This document shows positions 8,273 to 11,267 of a DNA stretch of 11,267 nt, one piece after another (positions within the stretch are counted from its first letter, which is position 1; each line of letters starts with the position of its first letter). Below the pieces are notes generated by a model. The model ran no database searches. It was given only the letters and a program-made list of their open reading frames with translations, and was not told the DNA's origin. Origin of the DNA: an uncultured Pseudomonadota bacterium (GTDB taxonomy: Bacteria > Pseudomonadota > Gammaproteobacteria > Steroidobacterales > Steroidobacteraceae); contig CAMLGF010000098.1 of NCBI GenBank assembly GCA_946479515.1, forward strand, positions 1 to 11,267, in the 5' to 3' direction. Both the position numbers and the translations under genes were made by a program.

Positions 8273-9571
8273 ATGCACCTGGCGCTGCGCGGCTATCTAT
8301 TCATCGCCCTGACGGCGCTGCTCGCCATCGCCGGCACCTGGTCCGAGGAACCGGCATTCGAGGGCGCCTGGATGTGGCCGGCGTTCCTGCTGCTGGCCGG
8401 GCTGTCCACCGAATCCTGGTATATGCGTGGCACGCGCGTGGCGCTGCGCATGCGGCTGGATGAGCGGCTCAAGCTCGGCTGTCCGGCGCCGGCGGCATTC
8501 GCCTTCGAGCACAATCGCGGTCGCGAGCTCGTGCTGCAGTACGCACGCGTGCTGCCCGCCGCGCTGGCGCAAGCGCCCGAGATCCGCACGCTCGCGCTGC
8601 CGCCCGACACGGAGACGCGCGATCCGGCCGAGCTGGTGCCGCTGCGGCTGGGGCCGGGGCGTTTCGGCGAAGTGCCGGCGAGATTGCTGGGCCGCTTCCG
8701 CCTGGCCTGGTGGTCGCGGCGCCTGCGCCAGGATGCATCTTTCCGCGTGGCGCCGGACAGCCTGCCGCGCGGCGCACGGGCGGTCGCCGGTGAATCGGCC
8801 GGCGAGACGCCGCGACGGCTGCCGGGCGTGGGCATGGAGCTCCTGCAGCTGCGCGAGTACGTCTCGGGCGATGCGCTCTCGCGCATCGACTGGAAGGCCA
8901 CGGCCCGACACGGTTCGCTGATCTCGCGCGAATACAGCGAGGCCCAGCACCTGGAGCTGCTGCTGGTCATCGATGCCGGTCGCGCCAGCCGGGTGCGCGC
9001 GGGTGCGCTCGATCGCCTGGGGCTCTACGCCAACGTCGCCGCGCGACTGGCCGAGCACGCGGTCTCGGTGGAGGATCGCGTGGGGCTGCTGGTGTACGCC
9101 GGCGGCACGCTGGCCGCGTGCGCCCCGGATCGCGGACTGCGCGCGGTGACCCGCCTGCGCCACGCGCTCGAAACCCTGGCGAGCGACCGCGGCGAATCGG
9201 ACCCCGTGGCGGCCGCGCTCACGGTGCGCAAGCTGCTGCGTCATCGCGGCCTCGTGGTCTGGCTCACCGATCTGGCCGAACCGGAGCGCAATGACCGGCT
9301 GCTGGTGGCATTGCAGGCGCTGACGCCGCGCCATCAGCCCATCGTGGCCGCGCCGCAGGCCGCGGAAATCGCGCGCCTGGCGGCGCAGCCGGCCAGCGAC
9401 TGGCGCGATCCTTCGATCGCGCTGGCCGCGCGCGAACACGCACTGCGGGCCCGCGCGCAGATCGCCAACATGAATCGCCGCGGGGTGGTGGTGCTCGACG
9501 AGCCCGACGACCGGCTCGATCGCTGCGTGCTCGATGCCTATCTACAATTGCGGCGCCGCCGGCGCGTCTGA
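8273..9571 (+). CDS. DUF58 domain protein (VWA-like partner of MoxR)
   Basis: The 432-residue product has two N-terminal hydrophobic helices (about 6-22 and 33-46) that would anchor it in the inner membrane, a middle beta-rich region, and the DUF58 signature LQLREYVSGDALSRIDWKAT (191-210) followed by SLISREYSEAQHLELLLVIDAGRASR. Downstream, VGLLVYAG (270-277) and LVVWLTDL (327-334) fit the remaining strands of a VWA-like fold. The metal-site (MIDAS) motif is degenerate: D234-A-G-R-A replaces DxSxS, though D333 sits where another MIDAS-type Asp is expected. DUF58 genes directly downstream of moxR are among the most common associations of this ATPase family, so the two products probably work as a pair. 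The role is unproven. The stop codon lies inside the loop of a 10-bp inverted repeat. Confidence 0.94.
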   Translation: MHLALRGYLFIALTALLAIAGTWSEEPAFEGAWMWPAFLLLAGLSTESWYMRGTRVALRMRLDERLKLGCPAPAAFAFEHNRGRELVLQYARVLPAALAQAPEIRTLALPPDTETRDPAELVPLRLGPGRFGEVPARLLGRFRLAWWSRRLRQDASFRVAPDSLPRGARAVAGESAGETPRRLPGVGMELLQLREYVSGDALSRIDWKATARHGSLISREYSEAQHLELLLVIDAGRASRVRAGALDRLGLYANVAARLAEHAVSVEDRVGLLVYAGGTLAACAPDRGLRAVTRLRHALETLASDRGESDPVAAALTVRKLLRHRGLVVWLTDLAEPERNDRLLVALQALTPRHQPIVAAPQAAEIARLAAQPASDWRDPSIALAAREHALRARAQIANMNRRGVVVLDEPDDRLDRCVLDAYLQLRRRRRV

Positions 9572-9600
9572 GCGCGGGACGCGCCGGACATCCACCGGCG
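9559..9600. terminator. GC-rich hairpin between convergent genes, possible bidirectional terminator
   Basis: CCGGCGCGTC (9559-9568) and GACGCGCCGG (9578-9587) form a perfect 10-bp inverted repeat around a 9-base loop that begins with the TGA of the DUF58 gene. A second, mutually exclusive stem pairs CGCCGG (9582-9587) with CCGGCG (9595-9600) across a 7-base loop. The site lies exactly between the converging DUF58 and RDD-SpoIIM genes. There is no T-tract in either direction, so it is not a classical intrinsic terminator; it may block polymerase, protect 3' ends, or act with Rho. Confidence 0.45.
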
Positions 9601-11115
9601 TCAGGCGTTGATGGCCGGGCCGCCGCGGCTGCGCCCGAAGACGTAGCCGCGCAGGAAGCTGACCATGAACAGCCAGAATCCCACGCCGATGGTGACGCGC
9701 GCCCAGCGCGGCACGTCCGGATCGGGCGACACGTAGCCTTCGATGAAGCCGCAGACGATGAGCAGCGCGGTGACCGCACCCATGACGCGCAGCGCTTCCT
9801 TGGCGGATTCGCGGAACGCCTCGGCCCGCGTGCGCCGGCCGGGCCGCGCCAGCGCCTCGCCGATGTAGGCGCCGGCAGCCCCGGCGATGCAGATGCAGGA
9901 CAGCTCGACGCAGCCATGTGCGATGACGAAGTCGAACAATCCGCCGGCGAGCCCGTGCTGGCCGGTGAAGGCGAACAGCGCGCCCAGTGACAGCCCGTTC
10001 ATGCCGATGATGTACAGCGTGCCGATGCCGAAGAACAGGCCGAGGCAGAAGGCGAAGAACGCCACCACCACGTTGTTGGTGAGGATGTCCACCGAATGCA
10101 CGGCGGACGGCGCCACGTTCAGCATGCCCTCGGTCCACAGCTCGCCGCGCTCCACGGTGGCGATGAGATCGGGGCGCGCGAACATCGCGATGAGATCCGG
10201 GTACGAGTAGATCAGCCACGCGCCCGTGGCGGCCGCGGCCACGAACAGCAGCGTGACGGCGAGCAGGTGCACGCGCATGGCGTGCATGGCGGCCGGGATG
10301 CGATCGCGGAACAGCGCCAGCAGCACCTGCCAGCCGCGCCGCGCGGGACGGTGAATGGCATCGTGCAGGTCCGCGTAGGCGGCCTCCAGGTATTCGGTGG
10401 CGTCGCCGGCTGCCGGCGCGTGCGCCAGCCGTGCAGTGTTGATGATGCGCGCTGCGTGGCGGTACTCGTTCACGACCGCGAGCGCGTCGTCCACGGTGCT
10501 GTCCGCGCGCCGGCGCAGCGAGGCCGCCCGCCGGCGCACTGCGTGCCAGGTGGCGTACGCATCCGGCTCGCTGCGGTCCCGCGCCAGCCTTTCCAGGAAC
10601 GGCGCGCGCTCCACCGCCACCACCGTGCCGGCGGCGATGTCGCCGAGCCGCAGGTGCCGCCGGCCGAACAGCACGAACAGCAACCCGACGACGTAGCCCA
10701 CGGGCATGGAGTCCACGAGCCGGAACACGTTGCGCACCAGCAATGCGCTGGTCGTGGGCACCTGGCCGTCCAGAGTCAGCACGCGCAGCCCGGCCATGCG
10801 TTTGCCCGGCGTGCGGCCGGACATGAGCGGTTCCAGCACCAGGTGATACAGGAAGTAGATAGCCGTCGCCGGCATGGCGCCGCCGAGGAACCACTTGGCG
10901 GTCTCGCCCGGTCCCACCCTGAACGACAGATTGCCGAGCAGGACCAGCGAGGCCAGGAACAGGTAGAACAATGCCAGCGCGGTGCGCAGCAGCCAGTCGA
11001 GCATGAAGGCCATGGCGCGCGCGCCGGGGCCGGCGAGCACGATGGCCGCGTCGACGCCCGTGGCGCTCGGCACTGCGAGCGTGGGCGGCGAGCGCAGCGC
11101 CAGCGCCGCGCTCAC
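9601..11115 (-). CDS. Fused RDD / SpoIIM-family integral membrane protein
   Basis: One uninterrupted 504-residue frame joins two families usually met as separate neighbouring genes. Residues about 28-170 are an RDD domain: [13 protein letters not shown] (29-41) with the typical R33 and D40, membrane helices near 42-62 and 77-97, [18 protein letters not shown] (100-117), a helix at 138-150 and [15 protein letters not shown]. Residues about 171-495 resemble SpoIIM: a charged N-terminal part ([13 protein letters not shown]), then helices near 284-303, 346-369, 372-390, 392-415, 444-460 and 473-490. The hallmark [20 protein letters not shown] spans 394-413. SpoIIM in Bacillus subtilis works with peptidoglycan hydrolases in engulfment; in non-sporulating bacteria its role is unknown. 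The GTG start overlaps the prfA TGA (GTGA), so translation is probably coupled to prfA. It converges on the MoxR/DUF58 operon, with which it probably shares function. Confidence 0.92.
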   Translation of the reverse strand: MSAALALRSPPTLAVPSATGVDAAIVLAGPGARAMAFMLDWLLRTALALFYLFLASLVLLGNLSFRVGPGETAKWFLGGAMPATAIYFLYHLVLEPLMSGRTPGKRMAGLRVLTLDGQVPTTSALLVRNVFRLVDSMPVGYVVGLLFVLFGRRHLRLGDIAAGTVVAVERAPFLERLARDRSEPDAYATWHAVRRRAASLRRRADSTVDDALAVVNEYRHAARIINTARLAHAPAAGDATEYLEAAYADLHDAIHRPARRGWQVLLALFRDRIPAAMHAMRVHLLAVTLLFVAAAATGAWLIYSYPDLIAMFARPDLIATVERGELWTEGMLNVAPSAVHSVDILTNNVVVAFFAFCLGLFFGIGTLYIIGMNGLSLGALFAFTGQHGLAGGLFDFVIAHGCVELSCICIAGAAGAYIGEALARPGRRTRAEAFRESAKEALRVMGAVTALLIVCGFIEGYVSPDPDVPRWARVTIGVGFWLFMVSFLRGYVFGRSRGGPAINA

Positions 11116-11267
11116 GCAGCGCCCCGCTGTTCTTCCTCCGCGAGCTGTTCGGCCTGGTGCTCGTGCTGCAGGGCGTCCAGCAGCTCGCCGAGCTTGCCCT
11201 GCATGACGTCCGCGAGCTTGTAGAGCGTGAGGTTGATGCGGTGGTCGGTGACGCGGCCCTGCGGGAA
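11112..11267 (-). CDS. prfA: Peptide chain release factor 1, C-terminal end (5' part outside window)
   Basis: RF1 recognises UAA and UAG stop codons and triggers peptide release. Only the last 51 residues are inside the window; the minus-strand frame is open from the right edge to the TGA at 11114-11112. The fragment begins [20 protein letters not shown] and continues [13 protein letters not shown] and [12 protein letters not shown], the C-terminal pattern of RF1 and not of RF2. The anticodon-like PxT motif and the GGQ loop lie upstream and cannot be checked. The gene is too short here for a normal ORF call but is clearly real. Its stop overlaps the GTG start of the RDD-SpoIIM gene, in the position where prmC would be expected. 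Confidence 0.93.
   Translation of the reverse strand, partial: FPQGRVTDHRINLTLYKLADVMQGKLGELLDALQHEHQAEQLAEEEQRGAA

Noticed and set aside
9542..11223. Alternative frames over the RDD-SpoIIM gene (minus 9542-10894, plus 10096-11223)
   Set aside because: Arg/Ala/His-rich shadows; the chosen frame shows both RDD and SpoIIM hallmarks and membrane helices.

Overview
The window is about 11.3 kb of GC-rich, densely coded chromosomal DNA with no RNA genes, mobile elements, CRISPR or long intergenic gaps. The gene content (GatB, Hsp33, MtgA, an E. coli-like PpiB, PrmC, RF1) and composition suggest a high-GC gammaproteobacterium, perhaps of the Xanthomonadales/Nevskiales/Steroidobacter type. That placement is an inference; no taxonomic marker here is decisive.

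Left part (1-4101), housekeeping. The 3' three quarters of gatB (tRNA amidotransferase) is followed closely by hslO (redox-regulated chaperone Hsp33), both on +. Converging on them from the - strand is a tight run prmC -> ppiB -> mtgA (release-factor glutamine methyltransferase, cytoplasmic cyclophilin, monofunctional peptidoglycan glycosyltransferase). The hslO and mtgA stop codons share one CTAG.

Middle (4111-9571), a five-gene + strand operon starting 9 bp from the prmC start: six-TM membrane protein, DUF4129-type protein, DUF4350-type protein, MoxR-family AAA+ ATPase and DUF58 protein. The first three junctions are 4- or 1-base overlaps (ATGA, TGATG, ATGA), implying translational coupling; the last has a 13-base gap. 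The set looks like a membrane-associated MoxR/DUF58 chaperone-type system. Such clusters are widespread, but I know of no established function for this combination.

Right part (9601-11267), - strand: the last 51 codons of prfA (RF1), overlapped by 4 bases by a fused RDD-SpoIIM membrane protein that converges on the DUF58 gene across a strong hairpin. prfA and prmC, which encode RF1 and the methyltransferase that modifies its GGQ glutamine and are commonly adjacent, are here 7 kb apart on the same strand with the whole MoxR/DUF58/RDD-SpoIIM module between them. The most notable points are this split, the RDD-SpoIIM fusion, and the palindrome formed by the divergent start codons at 4099-4113.
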